From Cannabis sativa (Eukaryota > Streptophyta > Magnoliopsida > Rosales > Cannabaceae), in assembly GCF_029168945.1 (NCBI RefSeq), contig NC_083603.1, positions 50,974,406-51,038,405 on the forward strand: 64,000 nucleotides of DNA, in the 5' to 3' direction. The first letter of the stretch is position 1, and each line of letters begins with the position of its first letter. The translations under genes were made by a program, and so were the position numbers. The notes under the pieces were generated by a model, which had not been told where the DNA came from, did no database searches, and saw only the letters and a program-made list of their open reading frames with translations. Below, piece after piece: positions 22,280 to 35,394 of the stretch.

Positions 22280-24835
22280 TCACTGCTGCAATTGTCTTGA
22301 TGAACTCTGCAATCTTTTGAGAACAACCAACTTATAGAACCTTCTGGTTCTAAGGAACAATGCCAAACTAATTAAACACCCACCACAATTAACAGCAGCC
22401 ATGATGAAAAAAGATGTCATGAAGCAATGAGTGCCAGTACAAATGTTTTCTGAAGCTTCTTTGTCGTATATATACCCAATTATTCTTACGGAATATATGT
22501 AAGATCCAACAGGGCTGGCTATGGCAATGGTGTTGAAAATAGTACCCATGTGTCTTATACCAAATATTTCTTTACAGATTGTTGGCATTAGTGACCACTG
22601 TGCACCATAACATATCCCCACCAAGATGGAGCCAACATACAGATTTCCCTGAACACCGGATGCTATGACAATGTGTCCAACAGCCATAATGGCTTGAGTG
22701 ATGGCAATGAGCAGTGGCCTTGCCCACCCTCTTGTATGGAGCAAAAAATCTGACAAGTACCCTGCCCCAAGACGGCCAAGAAAATTCCATATACTCCACA
22801 GAGAGACAAAAGATGTTATCTCTAGTGTTGTATAGCCAAAAGAGTTCCCCAATTGATTCATGTTGTTTATGGTGGCCACACCAGCACCCATTCCACTAAA
22901 CATAGCCAAAAACAACAACCAAAAGTTAACAGTACTTATTGCTTTCAAGAGGTTCATCTCTACTTCTTCTTCTTCATAATGTTGCAAAGTGGAATCTGAG
23001 GCAACCTTCACTTGACCCTGATCAGAAGTAGGTAGTTCTTCAGGATAATTTAAAGAACTTTCTTCATGAGCTGAGCTAGTTGATGATGTTGAAGCGAAAA
23101 ACTTTTCGAGTAGTGGATTAGTATCAGTTGAAGATGTTGCTGCAGCTAGTTTTGACTCCTCACACTGTGCTTTGATTGCTATTCCAAGGGGAGAGCTCAA
23201 GAGAATCAAAAGAAGTACAAAAATAGATATGCGTGACCACATTGATAGAGTTAAGACATTTTCCAAGATTATTATTATCATGAGATAGACAACAATGACC
23301 AGAGCAACCACAGAGAAAGCATTCAGATACTTTCTCTCATCTCCTTTATTTGCTTCGTGGATTCTTACCAATGACATTAGTACCATGGAGACCAAAGTGG
23401 GCAAAAGAGCAAGCATAAGAAGAAAATTGCTTGGATTGTCTCTGCACAATATGTTATAAAATTGAACCTGTATTGCGCTACTAAGACCAAGAAAACCCTG
23501 TTACCAAGAAATAAAACGTACAATCATATTTCATATGTATTTCATTATCATTTCTACAACATGAATTATTCAGTAAAACAAAATGTAGACTAATCATGCA
23601 ACAGAGCAAACAAAAGGTACTGTGATTTAAAACTAAAGGGCAATAAACATTTGAGACTTCTAATGAAAATCAAATATGTAACATTGAGAATGTCCTTAGT
23701 GTGAAATGAATTAGGAATAAAAACATGTTATGAGCCAAAATGTTTTGGTCTAGACTCTAGAGTGAAAAATAAAAGACATATCGATATCAGTTGCTGTGAA
23801 AACTAGAAAAACTAAACACGGCCACTAGAGTCTTGAGATGTAGGTGTAAGCTGTAGAAGGATACCAAACCCATCAATTCAAAATGGTACACATGTAACTG
23901 TAATTATCTAACATTTTCTCTTCAACTTGTCTGGGAAGAATTTTATAACAGCTGGTGCCTGGTGGATATTAATCCACAACCTAATTTTCTCTTGCTTGTA
24001 AGATTCATACTACACATTTCAAGTGGGCCACCATGACAGAGACTTGAAAAGAAAAGAAAAAGAGAAAATAATCACCACTTCTTTCTTTCTGAATATTTAT
24101 TTTTTTGTGCCAACTACTTCTTTCGTATTGAAATTTAAGAAATAAACAAATAATAATCTTCAAAATTTCCAAACATATCCATGATCATTTTTTTTAGTCT
24201 TTCACTATCATTAGAAAAAAAAAAAAAAAAAAGGAATAACAACTTGGAAAGAACATTTAGTTGTAATAAATATAATTTAATAACAAAACCTATACCTATA
24301 GGGGATGGATGAAGACCAGGCCGAGTTATAAATTTACCTTCATTATACCGACGATGGTGCCACTATAACCAGAAAAATTGTGGGCTCCAGTGACGACATT
24401 AGTGGTGTTGAAGAATGTTTGGCCATGGGCCCCAAAGAACATGAACAAACACATAACGATGACTGGAGGTCGGGAAATGAGGCCGGCGATGGAGGCCTAC
24501 ATGAAGAAATAACCCACGAAGAATTGGGCAGCTCCAGTCGCCAGGACCACCCAAGGCCCGCTGAACCACCTGCCGAGGAACGAGGAACGCCATCGTTGCG
24601 TGGTAACGGCATCGTAGAGGAGACCGGATAAGATACCCGCGTTAGCACCGATGTCCTTGAAAACAGAGACGGTGTCGAGAGTTGATTGGTTGTAACCCTG
24701 GCTTGACTTGAGAGCGGAGGAGTAGATTCCGAAGGTGTACGATGCACCCACGATACACTGGATCCATATGCTGGCCGCTGTTGTCACCCACTTGTTGTTG
24801 AAACTGAGACGCCTCACCTCCACCATTTCATTCAT
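22280..24835 (-). CDS. NFD4-like MFS membrane protein, tandem paralogue with an in-frame stop in exon 1
   Basis: Exon 1 is 24835-24338 (166 codons, AAG|GTAAATTT), the intron 24337-23498 (ends AACAG), exon 2 23497-22280: 571 codons in all, with the same intron position and phase as the neighbour at 18955-21113. The N-terminus WIQCIVGASYTFGIYSSALK and KDIGANAGILSGLLY match the NFD4/nodulin-like family. Exon 2 has the SLWSIWNFLGRLGAGYLSD segment and a longer, Ser/Glu-rich central loop than the neighbour. Codon 113 (24499-24497) is TAG where the paralogue has TGG (Trp), in the context GYFFM-stop-AS. Everything after it stays in frame and conserved, so this is either a recent nonsense allele or a base error. 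If real, only a 112-aa fragment would be made. Confidence 0.75.
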
Positions 24836-24949
24836 TTTTTCTTTTCTTTCTTTCTTTTATTTGCAAATAATTGCAATGAAAAGGGGCTTTTATTCCCCAT
24901 TCCTACGATAAAGAATAATAATTATAATATATTATACTTATTTTTTTCA
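24836..24949 (-). promoter_or_regulatory. Upstream region of the NFD4-like paralogue
   Basis: Pyrimidine-rich just before the ATG on the plus-strand view (TTTTTTCTTTTCTTTCTTTC), then AT-rich. It is short because LINE sequence begins at about 24950. No defined promoter element was identified. Confidence 0.3.
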
Positions 24950-27529
24950 TAGAATATTTTATTTTATTTTATTTTTGAATTATTCAAAAACAGAACAAAT
25001 ACAAGGCAAAGACGAGTTACAAAAGCTAACCACAAAAACAAACTACCAATTACTGACTAAACTTTATACATAATTATCTTTCTTTGAAATAAGTCTTGTA
25101 GATTCCCAAACTCTCAACTTTTATCACATTTTCAATCTCCATATTAAGAACAACACTACATCACAAACAACATTAAATATTGTTAAAATTTGAGATAAGA
25201 TAATGAAGTTTCATCTCAAAATTAATTGGTAATAGAAGGAGTAGTTCATTCATTTTATATTTGACAATTTATTTCTGTACATTAACAATGTAGGACTAAC
25301 TCTATTATACCCTCCTCACGTTTGGACCTAAAAAGTGTGAGTATTACGAACGACTTTTAAGAGACCACAGGACCGAACGTGACATTTGAAAGAATCTCAC
25401 AAGGCCAAATGTCGGGAAATTTATGGGTATACACGTCAAGAAATTTATGGATTTTGAAACAGGTCAAAGATCACAACACTGGAAACTGGCACACATTGGT
25501 CGAAAGGTCCCAAATAGAGGTTAAAGGGGAGACAGTGAAAGTATCTTTTTGGACCGGAAGCACTTTGGCTCACAACAGATCACAAACGGCTTTTTGTACC
25601 GGTAGTATTTGGGCTCACAACAGATCATAAGTGGCTCTCATACCATGTTAGAATTTGGGATAAGATGAATGAGGTTCCATCTCAAAACCAATTGACAATG
25701 GGAGGAGTAGCTCATTTATCTTATATGGCAATTTATTTTCACACATTAGCAATGTGGGATTAACTCTAATAAATATACAATCATTCATGTTCTTCCAAAT
25801 CAAATAACATGCAGTAGCAATGACCGCATTTAGAATAGTTGAACTCATATCAACCTTGGGGGACAGATTCCTTTGTTGAAGCTCGTAGAGGTCCTTTGGC
25901 CAGTTTAGACTCCCCACCCAACTCTCTAAAATCCCAATTAGCTTTTTAGTAAAGAAGCAATCCATAAATAAATGATTGTGAGACTGAGAAAAGTCTACTC
26001 AAATGATCTCGAGTAAGAAGTTGATCATTAAAGATTTGCCAATAACTGAATCTATCTTTTGGGACAATAAGCTTATGCAAAACAGTAACATAATAAGAAA
26101 CTTTAGTAGCCCCAATCAAAGCATTATAGAACATGTTAACCTTGAATTTACCTCCCTTAACAGCTTGCTTCAACATGTTCTCATTTGTCAAATTTGTTAT
26201 CTTCAACATCTTCTTAAAGTACCAACTCGTATCATGTTTCATGGGGAAGGATTCTGACCCTTTAGGTAAATAGAATTAATCCATTTGACCTAAAGGTTAT
26301 CTTGTTTGCTTGAAACACCCCACAAATACTTAGCAATCATAGTAGTGTTCCATTTCTTACCCTCTCGAAACCTAATGCATCCAATCTGTTTAGAAAGACA
26401 AACTTTTTCCCAGGAAAGGAGATGAAATTTGCTCCTATTACCATTTAAATCCCATAAAAAATCTTTACATCTCTTATCAATGGGAGCAATAATCTTCTGA
26501 GGTAAAATGAATAGGCTCATCTAGAACTTCAAATACCAAGCAAAACGGAGTGAATTAGTTGGGCACGACCAGCAAAAGAAAGACTTCTACTAGCTCATCC
26601 ACTAAGCTTCAAGTTGAGTATATCTAAAAAAAATACCACAATTCAAGGCCTTCCATTTAGTAGGTCTTAGATGAACTCCCAAATACTTAAGAGGAAATGA
26701 CCTCTCTTCCATTTGGGAAATCTCCAAGATCTTACTCTTACTCTCCTCTTAAACCTCCCCCCCCCCCCCCCCAAAAGATGTGAGATTTCTTTTTATTGGC
26801 AACAAGACCTGTTGCATTACAAAACTCTTGAAGAGCTTCAAAAACTAATTTCACGGAGTTCACATTTCCCTTGCAAAAAATCATGAGATCGATAAAGCAA
26901 AGATCGGTTAATCTCATATTCTTACAAAAAGGATAAAATCCAAATCCTTTTTTGTTCGAATAATGAGCTAACAATCTAGAAAGGTATTCTATTATTAAAA
27001 CAAATAAAAGAGGAGATATAGGGCCACCTTACCGAAGACTTTTTTCCCCTTTAAAAGAGCCTTGTAATCTTCCATTAAGTAACAGAGAGTACTTAGTACC
27101 TCTTAAGCAGACAAGGATCCATTGAATAAATCTCGAGGGAAAGAAAAATTGTTTAGGAGATCTTCCACAAATTTCTAATCTACTGTATCATACGCCTTAC
27201 TCAAGTCTATTTTCATTATACAATGAGTAAACACATTCTTCCTTGTATATCCTTTAAGAAGATCTTAAAATATTAGAATATTGTGGGCCAAAAGTTTATT
27301 TTTAACAAAAGCCCCATGATTGTTGCTTATTAGCTTCGGGAGGACTTCTGCCAATCTACTACAAATTATTTTGGATATACACTTATAAAGTGTGTTACAA
27401 CAAGTTATTGGACGGTTTTCACTTGGCATCCTTAAGATTTTAAACCTTCAAAATAAGAGTGATCAAAGATTCATTCAAGGAAAAAGGCATGCAATCCTCC
27501 TCAAAGAAAGTCAAAATAGCCTTAGAAAC
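24950..27529 (-). pseudogene. L1-type LINE reverse transcriptase remnant
   Basis: On the minus strand this is the 3' half of an L1-type non-LTR retrotransposon. From about 27500 down it reads the RT fingers (an RPI-like block near 27410, then DLSKAYDTVDW near 27190), the palm (LTDLCFIDLMIFCKGN at about 26890, the catalytic FxDD box having lost one Asp), then the C-terminal region (ILPQKIIAPIDKRCKDFLW, ORF 26290-26520; LSWEKVCLSKQIG). Many stops and frameshifts are present, and a poly-C run at 26759-26772 disrupts it. The left end is A-rich on the minus strand (about 24930-24980), consistent with a poly(A) tail. It is interrupted by a TRIM (25181-25771), and its 5' end is cut at 27530 by the copia LTR. 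Confidence 0.8.
25181..25771 (-). mobile_element. TRIM (terminal-repeat retrotransposon in miniature), 591 bp
   Basis: Two ~126-bp direct repeats (25181-25307 and 25646-25771) share TGTTARAATTTGRGATAAG and the ...AATGTRGGAYTAACTCT end. On the minus strand the 25646-25771 repeat is followed directly by TGGTATGAGAGCC (25633-25645), an initiator-Met tRNA primer-binding site. A purine-rich GTGAGGAGGGTA precedes the other repeat. The 5-bp AATAT flanks both ends (25176-25180 and 25772-25776). The interior has no coding capacity. It sits within LINE sequence that continues on both sides. Confidence 0.85.
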
Positions 27530-29392
27530 TGTTGGAATATGTTTTACCAGGATCTAGATTTACTACCATGTATGTTATTTAACATCCTAAATATGAATCT
27601 CTAAAATAATGTAAATAAACACATATAAAGTTTTAGAAAACTTACAGTGGGTGCAGCGGAATAATAATGGCTCCTTCCGCTCAGATCTCTAACCCACCCT
27701 TGTATCCTGTCTGTAGCAGAGTATCACCAAGATCTGAGCCCGAATCTCCTTCTCTTGAATCCAGATTCTTCACAGCCTTACACACTATGATTGAGTACCA
27801 CTTGATGCGTGTGGGCACTTACTCTATCACTCAAGGGTATGAAAATATGAAGAGAGGAAGAGAGAAGATTGGTTCGAAAATAGCAAGGAAGATGGCTCAG
27901 GAAATTTTGACTGAAGGCTTGAATTTCATCATCTTTTAGTGTGAACCATCACTATCTATTTATAGGCAACCACCTAGGTTTAAGTTAGAGTTATTGGGCA
28001 TTAAAATATTGAAAAAATTAAATGGTAAAATAAGGGTAAGTGGTCGGTCATGGATATGTGGGCCCCCACTTTGCAATCTTGCCATTTTTCCAATTTTTCC
28101 TTATTTTCTCTAAAAAATGCCAATTTTCCCAATTCACCCACTTTAATGCCAAAACTATTTATTTAATAATTAAAATTAATTATCAAATAAAATTGCCATT
28201 TAATATATTATTAACTAGACTTAATAAAGTCTCTTAATTAATAAATAAACCCTAGAATCTCTTTTCTTCACATTTAAGCCCTTGCTTAGTGAAAATTCAT
28301 AAATTAGACATAGTCTAACTTTAGAATTATAATTGATTAATTAAAATCAATTATCTGAGTCTTACAAGCAGTATGGTCTCAACTAGTATGGGGACCATGG
28401 GCCTATACAACCAAGCTTACAATAAGAAAAACTAGAATTTACCAAGTAAATTCCCTAACTTATTAATTCCTTATTGCATCCACCATAGAACTTGTAATTG
28501 CACTCTCAGTCATATAGAACGCTCTATATGTTCCACGATATAGATACGCTATAAACATTTAACCATCGTTCTAATCCTTATAATCAAAGATCCTCTATAG
28601 ATGATTTACACCGAGTGGGGATAACTTTACCGTTTCACCCCTCAATGTATTTTATCCTTAAAACACTTAGCTTCCTATAAATGATATTTCAGTGAGCTAA
28701 TATAATTACTGAAACAAGAGCTCTTCCATTTATCTCTATTAAGCCAAGCTCGAAGGAAATCATCGCTTCACTTCTATGTCTAGATAGAAGCTATAGATTC
28801 CATATCTATGTTTAGCGCTCCAACTCAATTGTACTATTATGTTCCCAAAATGTACGTATCACCTTGACCAAAAAGTAGGCTTAACTAACAAATCAAAGAA
28901 CATGAATAGCACTCCTGAGATTGAACCTAAGCATGTCAGGATTAAGATCTTTTGATCTAAGATCAACCAGTGATATTGACTTGGTAAGATACAACGGTAA
29001 GATTATAATATCTTTACCAAGATCAATATCGGTCTCAATCCAATGTATACTCCATACATCTGAAACTAGCATACTTTGCCAATGTTCTGGAAAGAACATA
29101 ACACTTATCCAAGGTGTAAGTACACTTTATCGCTAATTATCACATCAGTGTAAATTCAGTGCACTGATGAATCAGGGACATTGTCTTTTGAAGCATATAA
29201 TCACAATCACATTCCACTATGTTGACATCAATGTAATTGTGAATAACTATATGTTTTGGACTTAACAAATTTTTTATATATTAAACCATAAACATGAATA
29301 CTACATGTAAACATAAATAACTTCTAATCTTATATTAATAACAAATCAGATTAGATTGAAATGGGTTTTGTTTAGGGCATAAAATCCCAACA
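27530..29392 (-). repeat. Copia LTR, minus orientation (1863 bp)
   Basis: Starts TGTTGGAATATG and ends AAAATCCCAACA. The adjacent AACTCCCACTTG is the complement of a purine-rich tract (CAAGTGGGAGTT), so this is the 3' LTR of a minus-strand Ty1/copia element whose interior lies at higher coordinates. It shares whole blocks with the LTR at 37464-39109 and, in reverse, with 5083-6081. Left flank is GAAAC (27525-27529); no right-hand LTR was found, so the element is incomplete. Confidence 0.85.
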
Positions 29393-29837
29393 AACTCCCA
29401 CTTGTACTAAGATAAAACAAGTAGTGCATTTCAATTAATCAATTGTCTTGATATCCAGATCAAGTGTAGTATATTTGACTAAACCCAAATTACAGGAACT
29501 GTAAGTTTGTGGTAAGCTACTGCTTTCTTCACCATTACTTCCTTTGTGTTCATTAAACATTATGCAACATTATAAACTATATGCATTACTGATCTAGGGA
29601 TACTAAATTCTTTACTGCTTGTGAAGTGCATCTGAATATACAGAAGACAGATTTCTAATTCTATCCAAAATAGAATATAGATAACACAGTGTAGAACTTT
29701 CTTCAGTTGAATAACTTTCAGGTGTTTTCGAAACAACAAAGTTATTTATCTTCACTGATGGAGCTTAAATTATTATAGATGGGTTTTTACATCCTTCTAG
29801 AATAATTTCTCCACCCCCAGAGTAACTACCGTCTCAA
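29393..29837 (-). mobile_element. Copia internal region, distal part
   Basis: Follows the 3' LTR and polypurine tract. It matches the interior at 39110-39590 (for example the CAAGTGTAGTA and ATTTCTCCACCCCCAGAGTAA-like blocks). No intact polyprotein frame. It is cut at 29838 by the CACTA element and resumes at 32591. Confidence 0.65.
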
Positions 29838-30669
29838 CACTACTAGAAAAATGGGTTTTAGTGACACACATTGAGTAACTCTAAATCTGTTTAGTGACAC
29901 TTCAACGTGCGTCACTAATGAGGGTGACTAGAAAGATAGTTTTTAGTGACACTTCACACGTGTCACTGAACCTTTTTACATTCACTTTCTGCGCGTCACT
30001 ATAGGCATATAGAGTCAGGTAAAAAGGTAATAGCCACACACATAAAGTGTCACTATATCTTTTTTTTTCTTTCTTTTATTTTTTATTAATGTGTATATGC
30101 TTTTTATATGTAAAAAAATTAATATTATTTTTTTAAAATTCGGATTATATATTATAAATTTATAAAAATAATTATATTAATAATACAATTTAATTAACTA
30201 TATATTTATCAACTATAAATTAATATATTTTAATTTTAGTTATAAAATTATTAATAAACCAATATACATAAATATTATTTGATTTTATTCTATTTTAATT
30301 TAATTTTATATTATTAATAAATTGATAATATATTATTTTTTTTATATAATTCTAATTTTATATAAATTAATAATATATTAATTTTATATAATAAATTAAT
30401 AATATATTATTTTTTAGATAGTAATTACCAGAATATTTGAACTCCTAAACAAAATTATAAAATACATACATTATACTTTATATCAAAATGTACATTTTTC
30501 AAATTAGTCCAATATTAATTTTCAAATCAATGAAGACAACGGGTTTTCTAAAATAGAGCTCTACTCATTCTAAAGTGAAACAACTCCACATAACAAAAAG
30601 TATAGTAACATTCAAACTAGGCAAACACATGATGATTTAAACTAAATAAGTTGGAACAAATAAGAAATC

Positions 30670-32160
<1,491 letters not shown>

Positions 32161-33138
32161 ATTTTAGTTTATTTTTCATTTTGCTATTTTTTTTTAAGAA
32201 ATAAACTCTCTTTTTATTATTTTTAAATTATTTTTTATTTACTATAATAGTTGTACTTTTTTTAAAAAAAAAAAATAGTTGTACTTTCTATTAAAAAAAA
32301 TTAAGATTATGATATAGTGACGTGCCAAGTGAGTCGAGACATATATACCCAGTCACGCTTGGCGTGTCACTATAGACCAATATTTTTTAAATTAACAAAA
32401 ATTAAATAATTTTGGGTTTTACTTTTTAGTGACACTCTATATTTTTAGTGACCCACAATACATGAGACTAACCCCAAATATTTAGAGTCTTATTGTGCAT
32501 GTCACTAAAAATTACTCCTAACTTTTTAGTGACCCACATTTTTGTGCGTGTCACTAAATAGTGTCTCTAAAAGCCCAAATTGTAGTAGTGCGAATTGATT
32601 ATGAGTTGGTGTAGATATGAGGATTCTAATATACACCCCTATCATCTAACATGTAGGTCACTTTCAGAGATTTCTTGACTGTCTCCTAATGTTCCTTTGT
32701 TTGATTACATCTTAGATAGCTCCCACTCAATAGTAGGAGTCTGGTTAAATTCATAGATAGAAGTACATTTAACCTCTTACTATTATTTTTCAAGGATATC
32801 TTGTTGTGACATATTATCTTAGTCTGAAACTGTAAGTTCCTTCTAGACTAAGTCATCAACATAGCAGTCTAGTATTAACATCAATGTAAAATACTTGCTT
32901 AAGATTAAGTAATCATTAGAAATACCATAAAATATTTCATGAGGATTAGGAATTTAGCCTAAGTCATTCGAATAGACTTGCAAATTCTCCTATCTTATCC
33001 TCAAAATTCTGATAAGTTATTTCTATCCATATGAATGGTTAGATTTACTTTCTCAATTGAATTCTAAAAGTCCTTTCATGATCATAACATAGTAATATCG
33101 CAAGTGTCATCCAAATGAAGATGGGCTTAGAATTTTAA

Positions 33139-33438
33139 GAGGCGTTTGGTTGGGATGAATGAAAATATAGGAATGGGAATAGGAATGGAATGGAATAAAA
33201 TTTAAAATGCATAAAAAAATTGATAAAAAAATCATTAATTTTTTTTTCTTGTTACATTGGAATGGTCATTCCTTTTTTTTAAAAAAAAAAATGGAATAGT
33301 CATTCCACCAAAATGGTGAAAAGAGCATTCTATTGGAATGCTATTCCAATACTTTAAAATGCAACCAAACAAAGGAATGGAATAAAAATTGTTTCCTTTC
33401 CATTCCATTCCATTTCATTACCTCCAACCAAACGCCAC
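33139..33438. mobile_element. MITE with GGCGTTTGGTTGG terminal inverted repeats (300 bp)
   Basis: The left end is GAGGCGTTTGGTTGG and the right end is CCAACCAAACGCCAC. The interior is rich in GGAATGG/CCATTCC, itself inverted. TTTAA flanks both sides (33134-33138 and 33439-33443). It has no coding capacity. Confidence 0.8.
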
Positions 33439-33944
33439 TTTAAAATTCTCCCACTCATATAAGGTACTGTGATGCTATGACCAAGAACTTTATTGGTATC
33501 AATTACTATTACAGCAGTAATATATTAATTGGAACAAAAATGAAGATCAAGAATAAGTTCTAATAATTTTGCTAATTTTTTCATTATATTACATCCATGT
33601 TTAATCAAAATTTGTGTGCCATAGAGTACTGTGGTGTATTGAGTATAGTCTAGAGTTCAAAATGAACTACATATGTCAATAGCTTTATCCACCCCTAAGT
33701 GTTATAGAGATCATGTGGAGTTATGAATATAATCCAGAGTTCAATAGATATAAAAGATCGTTGAACTGCATATTATTCTTAATTTCTTCCACCCCTATCA
33801 GATCAAAAGATTCTTGTGTGTCATAGAGTACAATGGTGTATTGAGTATACTCTTGATTCTTGTGTCTTTCATTTTGCTACAGTTTGAGATTATTGGGGTC
33901 ATAGACCAAATCCTCCTAAGCTTTAATAAAAGCTTTTTTTCCCT

Positions 33945-34107
33945 GCTTTTTAAAATGGAATAGCCATTCCACCAAAATGGTGGAAAGAGCATTCCATTGG
34001 AATGCCATTCCAATACTTTAAAATGCAACCAAACAAAGGAATGGAATGAAAATTGTTTCCTTTCCATTCCATTCCATTTCATTACCTCCAACCAAACGCC
34101 ACCTAAA
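33945..34107. mobile_element. Truncated second copy of the same MITE
   Basis: Matches the right ~150 bp of 33139-33438 (AATGGTGGAAAGAGCATTCC through CCAACCAAACGCCAC). The left half and its terminal repeat are missing. Confidence 0.75.
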
Positions 34108-34240
34108 TGATTTATTCTTACTTTATACAGCCTTATTGATAGTTATTATATTAAGACCTCCGTACTCTTCCACGTTTTACTTTCATTTTACCAAATCACA
34201 CATTAAACATTGCCATTATAATCATGTTTATGTTATGCTT

Positions 34241-34657
34241 TAGAGAAATGTTGGCATAACAAATATTTAATTTTATTTTATTAAAAATTAAATTTTTATT
34301 AATAAAATTATAACAACTATTGTTAATTAAAAAAATATATAATTTATTCTATAATGCACCCTTTATAAGAGATGTACAAATGTATCCCTATCTATTGTTA
34401 TATCTGAAATAATTTTTTAGTCCATTTTTTCTCATGGTCGTGTATGTTATAGTTATTTAAGACATCCTACAAAATAAAATTTTAAGAAATACAAAAAAAC
34501 TTTAACACGCCAAAAATATGGTTCAAATATTGTGTTGCACGCGTGGCTATTTTATTTTACACGCTTGTGAAATAGACTATTTGAACACTGTTTCTATATG
34601 GTAATTTATTTTAAATTTCTCAAAATTTTGTAGGATATCTTAAATAACTATAATGTA
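34241..34657. other. AT-rich spacer
   Basis: No gene or clear repeat; small ACGCG/ACGCTTGTG palindromic patches near 34540-34570 only. Confidence 0.4.
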
Positions 34658-35312
34658 GGGGTGTTCATCAATTCCAATCTGCACTATTTTGCTCATAGTG
34701 CATCCGATCCGCACTAAGTGCGAATTTCATTTTTTGGATCCAATCCCATCCGCACAATAGCTCAAATCCAATCCAATCGAATTCGCAAAAGTGCGGATTG
34801 GATCAGTTACTTTTTAATATTAAATTAATTAATATTTATGAAAAAAAATATTTTTTTTCACATAACTAGCAACAAAATAAAATAAATTATAGTCATTTTA
34901 TGTCTCCAAAAACACATTAAAATAATAACAAATAATTAATTCAAAGAAAGAAAAAAAAATTATGTATAAAAAATATTTAATATTATTTTAAATTGTATGT
35001 TAAAAAAATATATAAGAATAGAATATACATTTGATCTATTAAGTTTTGTAATATAATTGTATTATATGTATTAGACTTTTAAATTACTATTTTCTTTACA
35101 TTAAAATGTTATTTGTATGTATAATTTTTTAATTTTTTTATAAATATGTGTGGATTGGATTGGGTCGGTTACTTTTACATGTCAATCAACATCCAATCCG
35201 CACAAGTGCGGATTTTGAATTTTTCAATCCAATCCAATCTGCACAAGTGCGGATATCCACACTTTGCGGATTGGATTGGATTGGATTGGATCGGTTATTT
35301 TATGAACACCCC
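34658..35312. mobile_element. MITE-like element with GGGGTGTTCAT ends (655 bp)
   Basis: The left end is GGGGTGTTCAT and the right end is ATGAACACCCC, exact inverted repeats. Inside, both halves contain AATCCGCACAAGTGCGGAT-type palindromes and GGATTGGATTGGATT repeats, in inverted arrangement around an AT-rich core (34820-35140). The flanks AATGTA and AACGTA could be an imperfect target duplication. No coding frame; the two overlapping plus-strand ORFs at 35146-35364 come from the repeats. Confidence 0.7.
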
Positions 35313-35394
35313 AACGTACACGAATATAAAAAAAATTGGATTAAAAAATTGTTCTAGATGCTGAAATAGGTAGAGAGTGTATCAGTGCATCCTT

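Larger units (their letters stand above)
32591..34240 (-). mobile_element. Copia internal region, proximal part, with nested MITEs
   Basis: Continues the copia interior after the CACTA element; it shares ACTCCCACTCAATAG-type sequence with 39715-39735 of the other copia copy. It is heavily decayed, with no clear RT or integrase frame. A motif near 33615 (GTACTGTGGTGTATTGAGTAT) recurs near 33827. MITEs occupy 33139-33438 and 33945-34107. Confidence 0.5.

Noticed and set aside
28893..29136. Opposed ORFs in the copia LTR
   Set aside because: Lie within LTR sequence shared with other copies and have no recognisable domain.
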